A stretch of DNA of 64,000 nt from Psychrobacillus psychrotolerans. GTDB lineage: Bacteria > Bacillota > Bacilli > Bacillales_A > Planococcaceae. The stretch is taken from positions 915,196-979,195 of the forward strand of contig NZ_FOXU01000001.1 in the NCBI RefSeq assembly GCF_900115805.1. Reading direction: 5' to 3'. Both the position numbers and the translations under genes were made by a program. This document shows positions 1 to 8,552 of this stretch, piece after piece. The notes beneath the pieces were generated by a model. It was not told the DNA's origin. It was given only the letters and a program-made list of their open reading frames with translations, and made no database searches. Numbering within the stretch: position 1 is the first letter of the stretch; every line of letters starts with the position of its first letter.

Positions 1-315
1 CATTTTGGACCATCCGCTATCTGGCATTATCTCCTGTTAGTATTCATCATCGCTCCTGGGGAAGAGGTATTTTGGAGAGGACTAATCCAACAAAAATTAA
101 AAAAATTTATGAAGCCTAAATATGCTGTTGTGTTAAGTTCCTTACTATTTGGATTGTCGTTCATTTTCACTGGTTTTTGGATAGGTATATTAGGAGGATT
201 TTTCGTAGGGATCATCTTTGGTATACTATATGAGTGGAAACGTAGTATTACTGCAATTGTTCTCGCCCATATCACATTGCTTGTTCTATTGTTTTTAATA
301 TTACCCATCACTTGA
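1..315 (+). CDS. CPBP (CAAX/Abi-type) intramembrane protease, 5'-truncated
   Basis: The open frame runs in from the left edge, so the N-terminus is missing. The first residues include the motif EEVFWR, which is the EExxxR metalloprotease motif of the CPBP (CAAX prenyl protease/Abi) family, followed by three hydrophobic segments. An internal ATG at 109 is not the start because the diagnostic motif lies upstream of it. In this family a second motif FxxxH normally follows; here the corresponding stretch reads SLLFGLSFIF, with Ser where His is expected. The third motif keeps a His (VLAH) but lacks the usual Asn/Asp four residues later. Activity is therefore uncertain. Family roles (bacteriocin self-immunity, peptide maturation) are known only for relatives; the substrate here is unknown. 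Confidence 0.75.
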   Translation, partial: HFGPSAIWHYLLLVFIIAPGEEVFWRGLIQQKLKKFMKPKYAVVLSSLLFGLSFIFTGFWIGILGGFFVGIIFGILYEWKRSITAIVLAHITLLVLLFLILPIT

Positions 316-462
316 AACATATGAAAAACCTTTTCGTCAATATGTGCGAGTACTTTGTTAGCCAACAATCGCTGAGATTCTGTAGCAACTTGAGATGCTG
401 AATTTGGACAAATATTGAATGAAAAGCAAAGACTTTATCTAATAAAAGGGAGCTGAATAAGG

Positions 463-1086
463 ATGAAAAAAATTTATACGCTACTTTCTATACTATTACT
501 AACAGTAATTCTCACAGCTTGTGGGACAAGTACAACAACCGAGAAACAGGATAGTAATACACAAGAAACTGAAAATGCGGAAGTAACAACTTCCCCAGAA
601 GTAACTGAAAATAGTGAGGTTGATACAACACAAGCTGCTTCACCTGAGAAAGAATTAGAAGGGACCTCAACGGAAAGTGATAGTAATAACTATTCCATCA
701 CTGTGTTGGAGGGCTATGAGTTAACTGCTGAAGAACCAAATAAAGACCTATTGTTTAACCAAGAAAACGATCTACAATCTATGCGTATTGAAACTTTCTC
801 GCCAGAGGAAATTACTCTTGAAGAAATTGAAGAGAATACAATGGCTTCATTGCAAGCATCCAATGAATCTTCTACTGTTACAGAAATTACGGACGACAAT
901 ATGATTCCTACACATGATTCTATCCAAAATGTTTCCGCTCATCAGATCGATACAACTGATGGCAAAGTTTCTGGATATGTATTTGAACGTGATGGATTGC
1001 TCGTTAAGTTAACTGTTTTTGACACAGCTGCTACACCTGCACTTGGGAAATTTGTACAAATGGCTGAAACAATTAAATCTAAATAA
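463..1086 (+). CDS. putative secreted lipoprotein, function unknown
   Basis: This 207-residue protein starts with a short basic tip and a hydrophobic run ending in a lipobox (LTAC), so it should be lipid-anchored outside the membrane after signal peptidase II cleavage at Cys20. Residues 21 to about 75 are a low-complexity linker rich in Thr, Glu and Ser. The remainder (about 76-207) looks folded, with alternating strands and a VFERDGLLVKLTVFDTA stretch near the end. I recognise no catalytic motif. The start is supported by a purine-rich GGGAG about 10 bases upstream. It is monocistronic: a strong hairpin terminator follows within 40 bases. Function unknown. Confidence 0.7.
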   Translation: MKKIYTLLSILLLTVILTACGTSTTTEKQDSNTQETENAEVTTSPEVTENSEVDTTQAASPEKELEGTSTESDSNNYSITVLEGYELTAEEPNKDLLFNQENDLQSMRIETFSPEEITLEEIEENTMASLQASNESSTVTEITDDNMIPTHDSIQNVSAHQIDTTDGKVSGYVFERDGLLVKLTVFDTAATPALGKFVQMAETIKSK

Positions 1087-1124
1087 TTACAGTACTCGCT
1101 ATATTATTAACCGACTAATTATTG

Positions 1125-1168
1125 AAGGAGTGGTCATGACTAACGTCATGACCACTCCTTCTTTTTTT
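1125..1168 (+). terminator. Rho-independent terminator of the lipoprotein gene
   Basis: A perfect 16-bp inverted repeat (AAGGAGTGGTCATGAC and its complement) with a TAAC loop is followed by seven T residues. It ends the lipoprotein transcript. Confidence 0.9.
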
Positions 1169-1305
1169 AATATCTTTTTAAAACAGGCTAGTACTTTTCT
1201 TGAAAACTAGAGCGTGATCCATTCGAAGATTCAAATTTCACTCACTATCTCTTTCGGTAAAAAACAAAAACCCCGCTCACATTGCAAGGTTCAAAGGATA
1301 AAATA

Positions 1306-1752
1306 TTAGTATGATAAGTTTTTAATTGATAAACCTAACTTTTTTGTAAGTTCAATGACTTCCTGCTTTTCATCTTCGGATAATGCACTCATAAGACTTA
1401 CTAATTGTTCCTCATGGCGCGGAAATAGTTCATCCATAAACAACGTACCTTCTTCGGATATTTCTGCATATGTTACACGTCTATCCGTAGGACTCGATAC
1501 TCTTTTAACATACCCTCGTCCTTCTAATTTATCAACTACATACGTAATAGAACCACTTGCCAACAAAATTTTGTTACCAATTTGCTGAAGGGGTTGTTTA
1601 CCTTTATGATATAAAAGCTCTAGTACAGCAAATTCGGTTGGATTTAAACCATTTTCTTGAAAAAACTGATTCGTACATTCATGGATTACTTTATGGGCAC
1701 GAGATAATACTATGAATAGTTTTAATGCACTGTTTGACTGTTCAGCTGTCAT
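1306..1752 (-). CDS. MarR-family transcriptional regulator
   Basis: This 148-residue protein has the usual length and layout of MarR dimers: an N-terminal dimerisation helix, then a winged helix-turn-helix at about 30-110 with the recognition region LASGSITYVVDKLEGRGYV and the wing signature SPTDRRVTYAEI. It should bind palindromic operators and release them on contact with a ligand or oxidant. The nearest B. subtilis type seems to be the MhqR/YusO-like group, but I cannot assign an inducer. No partner operon is obvious; the next gene on the same strand is an unrelated kinase. Its promoter is embedded in a palindrome (1768-1801), which suggests autorepression. Confidence 0.85.
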   Translation of the reverse strand: MTAEQSNSALKLFIVLSRAHKVIHECTNQFFQENGLNPTEFAVLELLYHKGKQPLQQIGNKILLASGSITYVVDKLEGRGYVKRVSSPTDRRVTYAEISEEGTLFMDELFPRHEEQLVSLMSALSEDEKQEVIELTKKLGLSIKNLSY

Positions 1753-1767
1753 ATTTCGTCATCCTCA

Positions 1768-1821
1768 CCTATATAAAATACATTACCCACTATTATATAG
1801 GTCTAAGCTTTGAAATGTCAA
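1768..1821 (-). promoter_or_regulatory. marR promoter overlapped by a palindrome (likely self-operator)
   Basis: On the minus strand a TTGACA -35 (1816-1821) and a TATAAT -10 (1792-1797) are 18 bases apart. The arms CCTATATAA and TTATATAGG (1768-1776 and 1793-1801) form a perfect inverted repeat covering the -10 and start point. A MarR dimer bound there would block its own promoter. The promoter elements are seen directly; the operator role is inferred. Confidence 0.65.
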
Positions 1822-1827
1822 AAAGCT

Positions 1828-2883
1828 TTATAAACTATTATTTAATGGAAGGACAAATTCAAAAGTAGTACCTTGTTCTACTACACTACTAACTTCTATA
1901 TTTCCACCATGCTCTTCAATTACTTTGTAAACATGTGAGAGCCCTAGACCTGTCCCGGTTGATTTAGTAGTGAAAAAAGGTTGAAAAATTTTATTGATAT
2001 GTTCATCATCAATGCCTTGTCCTTCATCACAGACAGAAATACTAACAAACTTCCCTATTTTATAAGAAATATTAATATTAATATTTCCCCCATCAGGCAT
2101 TGCTTCCATTCCATTTTTAATAGCGTTTACAAATACCTGCTTAAGTAGCTGACTATCGCCAATTACCTGACACTCTCCGTTTGTTTGGCTAGTAACATGA
2201 AGGTTGATTGATTTTAGTAATGCTTGGGGACCCATAAAGCTCACTACTTCTAGTATTATCTCTTCAATATTTATGACAGTAAACTTAGATTTACTTGGTT
2301 TGGAGAGTTCTAAAAATTGAGTAAGTATTTCTTCCATTTTATTGATTTCTTCATTAATTACAGTTAAGTAACGCTTCGCATCATCCGTTGCATTTTGAGT
2401 TAATAATTGAGTAAAACCTTTCAAAGATGTCATAGGATTTCGAATTTCATGTGCTATTCCTGCTGCTAATTGGCCTAATGTTCGCAGTGATTCCGATTGA
2501 TCCAATCTTTTCTTCATATATATTTTTTCCGATTCATCACTAATTTCTAATAAATATAAATCACTATCACTTTGTTTAGAAATTACTACATGTACATATT
2601 TATATTCACCAACGATCGGTTGGTATTCCATATGATTTTCCAAATATCCTTCTTTTTTAAGTTTTTTTACTAGGAACTTTTTCTCCTCATCACTTACACT
2701 AAACATCTCACATAAATCATTAGCATGATTACCAACATAGTCATCTTTGTTGATGTCTAGAATTTTTTCGGCATATGAATTCATATCTAATAATATCCCT
2801 TTGTCATTAATAAATATAAGTCCACTCGAGAAAAGCTCGAATATATTCCCTAAATTTTCTTTATATTCATATTTTGTTAACAA
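1828..2883 (-). CDS. cytosolic PAS-domain sensor histidine kinase (sporulation-kinase-like)
   Basis: This 351-residue protein has no membrane segment. Residues about 10-115 form a PAS sensor (GLIFINDKGILLDMNSYAE). Residues 135-195 are a HisKA dimerisation domain with the phospho-acceptor His145 in AHEIRNP. The C-terminal half is a HATPase domain with the N box (NAIKNGMEAMP), G1 (DEGQGID) and G2 (GTGLGLSH). No response regulator gene is adjacent, so it is an orphan kinase. Orphan soluble PAS kinases of this form in spore formers (KinA/KinE type) often feed the Spo0F-Spo0A phosphorelay; that role is an inference from architecture. The ligand of the PAS domain is unknown. Confidence 0.85.
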   Translation of the reverse strand: MLTKYEYKENLGNIFELFSSGLIFINDKGILLDMNSYAEKILDINKDDYVGNHANDLCEMFSVSDEEKKFLVKKLKKEGYLENHMEYQPIVGEYKYVHVVISKQSDSDLYLLEISDESEKIYMKKRLDQSESLRTLGQLAAGIAHEIRNPMTSLKGFTQLLTQNATDDAKRYLTVINEEINKMEEILTQFLELSKPSKSKFTVINIEEIILEVVSFMGPQALLKSINLHVTSQTNGECQVIGDSQLLKQVFVNAIKNGMEAMPDGGNININISYKIGKFVSISVCDEGQGIDDEHINKIFQPFFTTKSTGTGLGLSHVYKVIEEHGGNIEVSSVVEQGTTFEFVLPLNNSL

Positions 2884-3010
2884 GAAAACACCCGCCTTTT
2901 CGGATTATTTCCACCACAAGATTGAAAAACAGAGATTTTATTTATACATGATTATTTATTCTGATTATTCCACAATGACGGACAGATTGACATAATTCTT
3001 TTGACCTATA

Positions 3011-3039
3011 TTGTCGACAGTAGTAATGACTGATACAAT
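3011..3039 (+). promoter_or_regulatory. sigma-A-type promoter of the radical SAM gene
   Basis: TTGTCG (3011-3016) and TACAAT (3034-3039) are separated by 17 bases. The AAAGGAG ribosome-binding site and the ATG at 3069 follow at normal distance. Confidence 0.55.
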
Positions 3040-3068
3040 AGAAATACTAATAAAGGAGTTTATGAACA

Positions 3069-4805
3069 ATGAATATTATATTAACTACATTGAATGCTAA
3101 GTTTATACATACAAACTTGGCACTACGCTGTTTAAAAGCATATGCTGAACCCGAGTATCACCCCTTAATTGTTGAATATACCATTAAAGATCCAACGTTT
3201 AATATTGTAGCAGACCTTTATCAAAAGAAGCCTAATGTAGTTGGTTTTAGCTGTTATATTTGGAACATTGAAGAAACAATAAAAGTTATTAAAATGCTAA
3301 AAACTGTGGATCCATCTGTTGTTGTCGTTTTAGGTGGTCCTGAAGTTTCTTATGATACTAATGTCTGGCTTCGACAAATTAGAGAAATAGATTACGTAGT
3401 TGTCGGTGAAGGAGAACAGTCCTTTAAAGATTTACTAAATTATTTATCCGATAAACATACTATAAAAGATGTTCCTGGTTTAGCTTATGTTCGAGATGAC
3501 AAATTTATACTTAATCCGCTACCTCCAAAACTCGATTTAAGATTATCTCCCTCCCCCTATCGTTTTGTAGAAGATCTACCTGATTTGTCGAAACGTATTG
3601 TCTATGTAGAAACAAGTAGAGGATGCCCCTTCTCTTGTCAATTTTGCTTATCTTCTATAGAGGTTGGGGTTCGATATTTTAACCGCGACAAAGTCAAAGA
3701 GGATATTCGTTATTTGATGGAAAATGGTGCAAGAATCATTAAATTTGTGGATCGAACATTTAATATTAGTCGAAGTTATGCGATGGAAATGTTCCAATTT
3801 TTAATTGACGAACATCAACCGGGAGTTGTTTTTCAATTCGAAATAACTGCAGATATAATGCGTCCTGAAGTAATTCAATTTTTAAACGACAATGCTCCAG
3901 CAGGATTATTCCGTTTTGAAATAGGTGTTCAATCTACAAATGATTTAACAAATGAACTTGTACAACGTCGCCAGAACTTTGAAAAGCTAAAACGTACTGT
4001 AACTATGGTTAAAAGTGGTGGAAAGATTGCCCAACATTTAGATTTGATCGCAGGTCTTCCAGAAGAAGATTATTCTTCATTTAGAAATACTTTTAATGAA
4101 GTCTTCGAAATGCGTCCGGAGGAACTTCAGTTAGGTTTTCTAAAATTACTTCGTGGAACTGGATTAAGAGTTGAAGCCCAGAAATATGGCTACGTTTATG
4201 TAGACCAAGCTCCATATGAAATATTTTCAAATAATGTGTTAACCTTCGATGATATTTTGCGTATTAAACAAGTAGAAGATGTTCTGGAGAAGTATTGGAA
4301 TGCTCACCGGATGGACCGCACATTAGAGTATTTATTCGAACATGTATTTGAATCTCCTTTCGATTTCTTCCAACAGTTCGGTACATTCTGGGAAGAGCGT
4401 AACTGGTCTAGAATCGGTCATCAATTGGAGGATTTATATACTAGACTTTATACATTCTTGGAAGGACTAGATCATATATCATTGCCTACTATTCGAAGCG
4501 TCATGAAATTAGATTATTTATCTAACCAAAAGTTTCAACCTCGTAAGCCTTGGTGGAATAATGACCTTAGTAAGGAAGAACAATCCAAGATGTATAAATT
4601 ATTGCTAGATAACCCAGAGCTTGCTGGGGAGTCCTTTACAACGCTTCAGCTGAATGAAAGAGAATTATACAAACAAACTTTCATCACACCAGTTTCTATT
4701 GATGTAGATGCATTTATGCAAGGATCTATAGAAGAAAAAGAAGGATATCTACTGACTACCTTTGGTAAATCAGAGTTTCCTCACTTATCATTTGTGTACA
4801 AATAA
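3069..4805 (+). CDS. B12-binding-type radical SAM protein with DUF4080-like C-terminus
   Basis: This 578-residue protein has three parts. Residues 1 to about 145 form a Rossmann-like cobalamin-binding-type domain (VVLGGPEVS, VVGEGE). Residues about 175-400 form the radical SAM barrel with the cluster cysteines 186, 190 and 193 in CPFSCQFC. A C-terminal region of about 180 residues resembles DUF4080. I do not see the DxHxxG cobalamin ligand motif, which is common in this base-off subgroup. Such proteins cleave S-adenosylmethionine and usually carry out methylation or related radical chemistry; the substrate here is unknown. It is monocistronic with its own promoter and terminator. The ATG at 3069 has AAAGGAG upstream. 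Confidence 0.85.
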   Translation: MNIILTTLNAKFIHTNLALRCLKAYAEPEYHPLIVEYTIKDPTFNIVADLYQKKPNVVGFSCYIWNIEETIKVIKMLKTVDPSVVVVLGGPEVSYDTNVWLRQIREIDYVVVGEGEQSFKDLLNYLSDKHTIKDVPGLAYVRDDKFILNPLPPKLDLRLSPSPYRFVEDLPDLSKRIVYVETSRGCPFSCQFCLSSIEVGVRYFNRDKVKEDIRYLMENGARIIKFVDRTFNISRSYAMEMFQFLIDEHQPGVVFQFEITADIMRPEVIQFLNDNAPAGLFRFEIGVQSTNDLTNELVQRRQNFEKLKRTVTMVKSGGKIAQHLDLIAGLPEEDYSSFRNTFNEVFEMRPEELQLGFLKLLRGTGLRVEAQKYGYVYVDQAPYEIFSNNVLTFDDILRIKQVEDVLEKYWNAHRMDRTLEYLFEHVFESPFDFFQQFGTFWEERNWSRIGHQLEDLYTRLYTFLEGLDHISLPTIRSVMKLDYLSNQKFQPRKPWWNNDLSKEEQSKMYKLLLDNPELAGESFTTLQLNERELYKQTFITPVSIDVDAFMQGSIEEKEGYLLTTFGKSEFPHLSFVYK

Positions 4806-4833
4806 TATAGAGCCTTTCTTATTTTTCTAAAAT

Positions 4834-4869
4834 AAAACGAGCTATCCGTAAAGGAATAGCTCGTTTTTT
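4834..4869. terminator. bidirectional terminator between the radical SAM gene and ktr
   Basis: Convergent genes share an AAAACGAGCTAT hairpin with a T-run on the plus side (4861-4869) and an A-rich flank on the other, so it can work on both strands. Confidence 0.85.
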
Positions 4870-4872
4870 CAT

Positions 4873-6225
4873 TCATCCAATAATTACACGTTCTTTCGGA
4901 TAATGATATTTTGTTTTGTTATGCTTACCTCCTAATGTAAATAAGAAGGAGATTAATCCAACTCTACCTATGAACATCAGAATCATAATAATAACCTTTC
5001 CAATATTCGACAAATCCCCTGTTATACCTAGACTCATACCACAAGTTCCAAAAGCAGAAGTAATTTCAAATATTAAGGAAGAAATTGGAACTCCAGGCTC
5101 CGTTACAGTCAGAAGTATGGTAGCAGTGAAAACCATTACTAAAGCTAGAATAATAACAGCATACGAGCGATACACATCTATTAAGTGAATCTCCCGACCA
5201 AAAATTTGGATATTCTCTTTGCCCCTTGAAAAATGGATTAAAAATAGAAGCGCAATAGCGAAAGTTGTAGTACGAATTCCGCCTCCAACAGAACTAGGTG
5301 AAGCACCAATGAACATTAAAACACTCATCAAAAAATTGGTGCCTTCGCTAAATATAGTAACGTCTATCGTCGTTAGTCCTGCTGACCGCGTGGAAATTGA
5401 ATGAAAAAATGCAGTAAAAAACTTCTCGTGCCACGGCATACTTCTAAATGAATTAAAAAATTCTAATATAAAAATCATAACAGTTCCAAATAGCAACAAT
5501 GCTCCATATGTAATAGTCGTTAACTTCGTAAACAAAGAAAAGCGGAAATTCTTATTTTTGTTCGATAAAAACTCTTTTACCTCAATTAAAACTGGAAAAC
5601 CTATCGCTCCAAAAACGATTAATATTCCTGTAATCGTTTGAACAAAATAATCATTATGATATGCATATAATGATTGCCCAGTAATATCAAACCCAGCATT
5701 AGTTGTTGCGGATACAGATGTGAATATTCCATGAATTGCTGCCTGTTTTATCGTATCAAAATACTGTGTAAAATATAAAGTTAATAGTGCTGCGCCAATA
5801 GTTTGGACAAGCAAGAGAATTTTAACAATCTCTTTTATTAGATGAACGACGCCTGATAAGTTAGATTGATTGTGATCAACCATTATTAACTGCCTTTCAC
5901 GTAAACCAATCTTCTTCCCAGCTATTAACCAGACAAAAGTCCCTAGTGACATAATTCCAATTCCACCAAGTTGTAAAATAAGAATAATCATGAAATAACC
6001 AAAGACACTATATGTATCCAAAATACTGACTGCAGTCAAACCAGTAACAGAGACTGCGCTCACTGCCGTGAACAAACTATCAATGAATGCGACTTCTACA
6101 CCAGGTTTATGCACTCCTGGAAGAGAAAGAAGAACTACTGAAATAGCTATAGCAATAAAATAATACGTAACAATTACTTGAGCAGGTGTAAATTTTAATC
6201 TCTTTTTAAGTTGTGGCTGCTTCAT
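4873..6225 (-). CDS. Ktr/Trk-type potassium uptake channel subunit (KtrB/KtrD-like)
   Basis: The protein has about 450 residues and around ten membrane segments in the fourfold M1-P-M2 pattern of the TrkH/KtrB family. Selectivity-filter loops are visible as VSVTGLTA, SATTNAGFD, STRSAGLTT and SAFGTCGMS, each with the conserved Gly. It imports potassium together with a cytosolic RCK-domain gate (KtrA or KtrC), which is not encoded in this window; unlinked KtrD in B. subtilis behaves the same way. I chose the ATG at 6225, seven codons inside the longest frame, because AAAGGA lies about 10 bases upstream of it and nothing suitable precedes the earlier Met. Confidence 0.88.
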   Translation of the reverse strand: MKQPQLKKRLKFTPAQVIVTYYFIAIAISVVLLSLPGVHKPGVEVAFIDSLFTAVSAVSVTGLTAVSILDTYSVFGYFMIILILQLGGIGIMSLGTFVWLIAGKKIGLRERQLIMVDHNQSNLSGVVHLIKEIVKILLLVQTIGAALLTLYFTQYFDTIKQAAIHGIFTSVSATTNAGFDITGQSLYAYHNDYFVQTITGILIVFGAIGFPVLIEVKEFLSNKNKNFRFSLFTKLTTITYGALLLFGTVMIFILEFFNSFRSMPWHEKFFTAFFHSISTRSAGLTTIDVTIFSEGTNFLMSVLMFIGASPSSVGGGIRTTTFAIALLFLIHFSRGKENIQIFGREIHLIDVYRSYAVIILALVMVFTATILLTVTEPGVPISSLIFEITSAFGTCGMSLGITGDLSNIGKVIIMILMFIGRVGLISFLFTLGGKHNKTKYHYPKERVIIG

Positions 6226-6269
6226 TATTTTATTTCCTTTCAACATTTCGAGTAATCATTATCTCATTG

Positions 6270-6319
6270 TAAAAAAAAAAAGCGTAAAAAGATAGCTAAA
6301 ACTATCTTTTTACGCTTTT
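6270..6319 (-). terminator. terminator of the terC-type gene
   Basis: An 18-bp perfect inverted repeat (AAAAGCGTAAAAAGATAG arms) is followed on the minus strand by about twelve T residues (6270-6281). Confidence 0.85.
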
Positions 6320-6326
6320 ACTCTAA

Positions 6327-7097
6327 TTATTTTGCTTCTTTTTTCTGTTTTGCAACACCTAAAAGGTATCCACCAATAGCAATCGCAAGTAATACGATCC
6401 AGAAAGTTAACTTCCATGGAGTAGAATGTGGGAAATGCTCATCTAACACGCCAACGTTTGGATGTGATAAAGTCATAACAGTAAGTTTAACCCCAACCCA
6501 TCCTACGATTAAGAATGCAGCTGTTTCTAATGTAGGCATCTTCTCTAGTAATTGTACGAATTTATGTGCAGCAAATCGCATAATTATTAGACCAATGATT
6601 CCGCCTAGGAACATAACTGCGAATTGCCCTCCATTAATACCACCAATTTCATAAGTTCCCCAATATGGTAATGTTACTGCTATTGCAACTGCAGCTAGCA
6701 TAGAGTCAATAGCAAATGCTATATCTGCAAGCTCTACTTTTAATACAGTCATCCAGAAACCGGATCCTTTTTTAGGCTCCATTCCTTCCACATCTATATG
6801 TGGTCCAGGGCTTTTACGTTGATCATAAATATGTTTTATAGATATGAATAACAAGTATGCCGCTCCTAATGCTTGAACCTGCCAAATATTCACCAAGAAA
6901 GTAATCATGAATAACGCTAAAAATCTAAATACAAAAGCACCTAGTAAACCGTAAAACAATGCTTTTTTCTGTTGCGCCTTCGGTAAATGTTTTACCATTA
7001 CAGCCATTACGACTGCATTATCGGCTGCTAATAATCCTTCTAAACCAACTAGAACTAATAACACCCAACCGTATTCCAATAATATTGCCGTGTCCAT
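6327..7097 (-). CDS. TerC-family manganese exporter (YkoY/MeeY-like)
   Basis: This 256-residue protein has about seven membrane segments with the TerC signature acidic residues in the first helix (EGLLAADNAVVMA) and in a middle helix (ELADIAFAIDSM). In B. subtilis the TerC-family proteins YkoY (MeeY) and YceF (MeeF) export or load Mn(II) onto secreted enzymes and protect from manganese excess. Assignment to the YkoY branch is strongly supported because the gene sits directly behind a yybP-ykoY riboswitch, the Mn-sensing element of that gene in B. subtilis. It is monocistronic, with a strong terminator at its end. Confidence 0.9.
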   Translation of the reverse strand: MDTAILLEYGWVLLVLVGLEGLLAADNAVVMAVMVKHLPKAQQKKALFYGLLGAFVFRFLALFMITFLVNIWQVQALGAAYLLFISIKHIYDQRKSPGPHIDVEGMEPKKGSGFWMTVLKVELADIAFAIDSMLAAVAIAVTLPYWGTYEIGGINGGQFAVMFLGGIIGLIIMRFAAHKFVQLLEKMPTLETAAFLIVGWVGVKLTVMTLSHPNVGVLDEHFPHSTPWKLTFWIVLLAIAIGGYLLGVAKQKKEAK

Positions 7098-7107
7098 AAA
7101 AAAATCC

Positions 7108-7276
7108 TCCTTTTTTGCATATAAAAAGACCCATGCCTTAAAAAGGCAAAGGTCTTGCTAAGCAAAAATATTATAATTGCTATCATAACCGGTGGCATAA
7201 CCACGTAATGACGACTATGAAATAGGTTTCCCTATAGCTACTCCCCTTTGACGTTAGTCAAAAGTTTATTTAATTA
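7108..7276 (-). promoter_or_regulatory. yybP-ykoY manganese riboswitch with intrinsic terminator
   Basis: On the minus strand the leader contains the family's hallmark AAAGGGGAGTAGCT near its 5' end (about 7232-7254), later CCGGTTATG (about 7182-7194), and then GCAAGACCTTTGCC, which starts a terminator hairpin with a T-run (about 7124-7157). The TerC-family start codon follows at 7097 after an AGGAGG-type site. In this class Mn(II) binding between two docked helices prevents terminator formation and turns expression on. Identity rests on recognised conserved segments, not on a covariance search. Confidence 0.88.
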
Positions 7277-7284
7277 TGTTCTAA

Positions 7285-7312
7285 TTATACCATTATTCTT
7301 CCTCTTGTAAAC
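7285..7312 (-). promoter_or_regulatory. promoter for the riboswitch-terC transcript
   Basis: On the minus strand TTTACA (7307-7312) and TATAAT (7285-7290) are 16 bases apart, placing the transcript start just upstream of the riboswitch. Confidence 0.7.
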
Positions 7313-7398
7313 TAATAACTACTATATGCTACATTAACGATTCGTATGATTATCACTTTTAATCTGCTAAAACGTCTTAAATAAATGAGGGCTCAAGT

Positions 7399-8487
7399 TC
7401 ACTTTATCGGAATATGAAAAGAAGTGTCATTCTTATGCTTATTATAGAATGCTATCATTGTCGGTACCGTTTGAATGAAGTCTGGACATGTAATATCTCC
7501 TTTGGTAAGAATACTTTCAGCATTTGTCGTATCAAATGTGGCATTCCATGTTAGATAATCTAATGTTTCTTTTTCAACTTGTAAGAATTTCCGAACTGGA
7601 GACAAAGCAACTGCGGTTTTCGCAATTGGTAGCGGGAGCCTTCCTTTAGGATATTTTCCTGTAAGTTCTTTTACGAATGCTCTATATACCTCTTCCACTG
7701 GATAAGGATTGGGATCAGTTAAATGAAGCGTTTTACCAATGGCTTCTTCGCTATGTGAACAATAGATGGCTGCTTTCGTTATGTAATCACTTGGAACTAC
7801 GTTTATACATGCAGTGGATTTACCTAAATACGGGAGAAAAGGAAGCTTTCTTAGGTTAGAAATCATATTTACAAAGAAGTATGGACCATCAAATTTAATC
7901 GTTTCTCCAGTTTGTGAGTGGCCTCTTACAATTCCCGGTCGAATAATTGTAACGGGTATTGTTTCCTTTAACTTTTCAACAAGTAATTCAGCCTCATATT
8001 TTGTTTCTTCGTAATGGTTTTTAAATCCTGCTGGACGAATTAATTCTGTTTCTAATAATTTCCCTTCTCTCAAACCTGCAACATAAGCCGTACTAAAATA
8101 TGTATATCGCTTTAGTTTAGAGAACTGTGGAACTACTCTATTAAACATTTCTGTACCGTGAACATTTACTTTCCATGCAATTTCCTTAGGGACAGCTAAA
8201 TCATATATAGCGGCAAGATGCCAAATATATTCGACTTCGTCTCGTAACTTTTCAAGTGTATTCTTAATAATCCCCGCATCCGGTAGAGTTATGTCTCCTT
8301 CTATTATTTCAATAGTTTGAGAATGGTGTTGATCTTGATAAATTTCAGCAATCATTTTCTCCGCTAAACCAGTTTGTGAAGGGAGTACAAGTACATATAT
8401 TTTGGAATAAGCATCCTGCTTTCTTAACTCTTTAATAATATTCTTTGCCAAAAAGCCTGGAAATCCTGTTATTAATGCTGACGACAA
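7399..8487 (-). CDS. extended SDR / thioester-reductase-like NAD(P)-dependent protein
   Basis: The protein has about 362 residues. An N-terminal Rossmann motif (ALITGFPGFLAK), a Ser in YFSTAYVAG and the catalytic YxxxK pair in YEETKYEAE mark an extended short-chain dehydrogenase of the NAD_binding_4 group, which includes fatty acyl-CoA reductases and reductase domains that release thioester-bound products. The substrate is not evident. I chose the TTG at 8487 over the first GTG because AAAGGGG lies 8 bases upstream of TTG but abuts the GTG. The next gene on the same strand upstream is the RF3-RND group with its own terminator, so it is probably transcribed alone. Confidence 0.75.
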   Translation of the reverse strand: MSSALITGFPGFLAKNIIKELRKQDAYSKIYVLVLPSQTGLAEKMIAEIYQDQHHSQTIEIIEGDITLPDAGIIKNTLEKLRDEVEYIWHLAAIYDLAVPKEIAWKVNVHGTEMFNRVVPQFSKLKRYTYFSTAYVAGLREGKLLETELIRPAGFKNHYEETKYEAELLVEKLKETIPVTIIRPGIVRGHSQTGETIKFDGPYFFVNMISNLRKLPFLPYLGKSTACINVVPSDYITKAAIYCSHSEEAIGKTLHLTDPNPYPVEEVYRAFVKELTGKYPKGRLPLPIAKTAVALSPVRKFLQVEKETLDYLTWNATFDTTNAESILTKGDITCPDFIQTVPTMIAFYNKHKNDTSFHIPIK

Positions 8488-8514
8488 TAAAAACACCCCT
8501 TTTTTACAGTATAC

Positions 8515-8545
8515 AAAAAAAGAGTCTCCAACTGAAGACTCTTTT
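8515..8545 (-). terminator. terminator of the RND pump gene
   Basis: On the minus strand AAAAGAGTCT pairs with AGACTCTTTT across a short loop, followed by a run of T. It lies between the pump stop codon and the SDR start. Confidence 0.85.
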
Positions 8546-8552
8546 CCCTATT

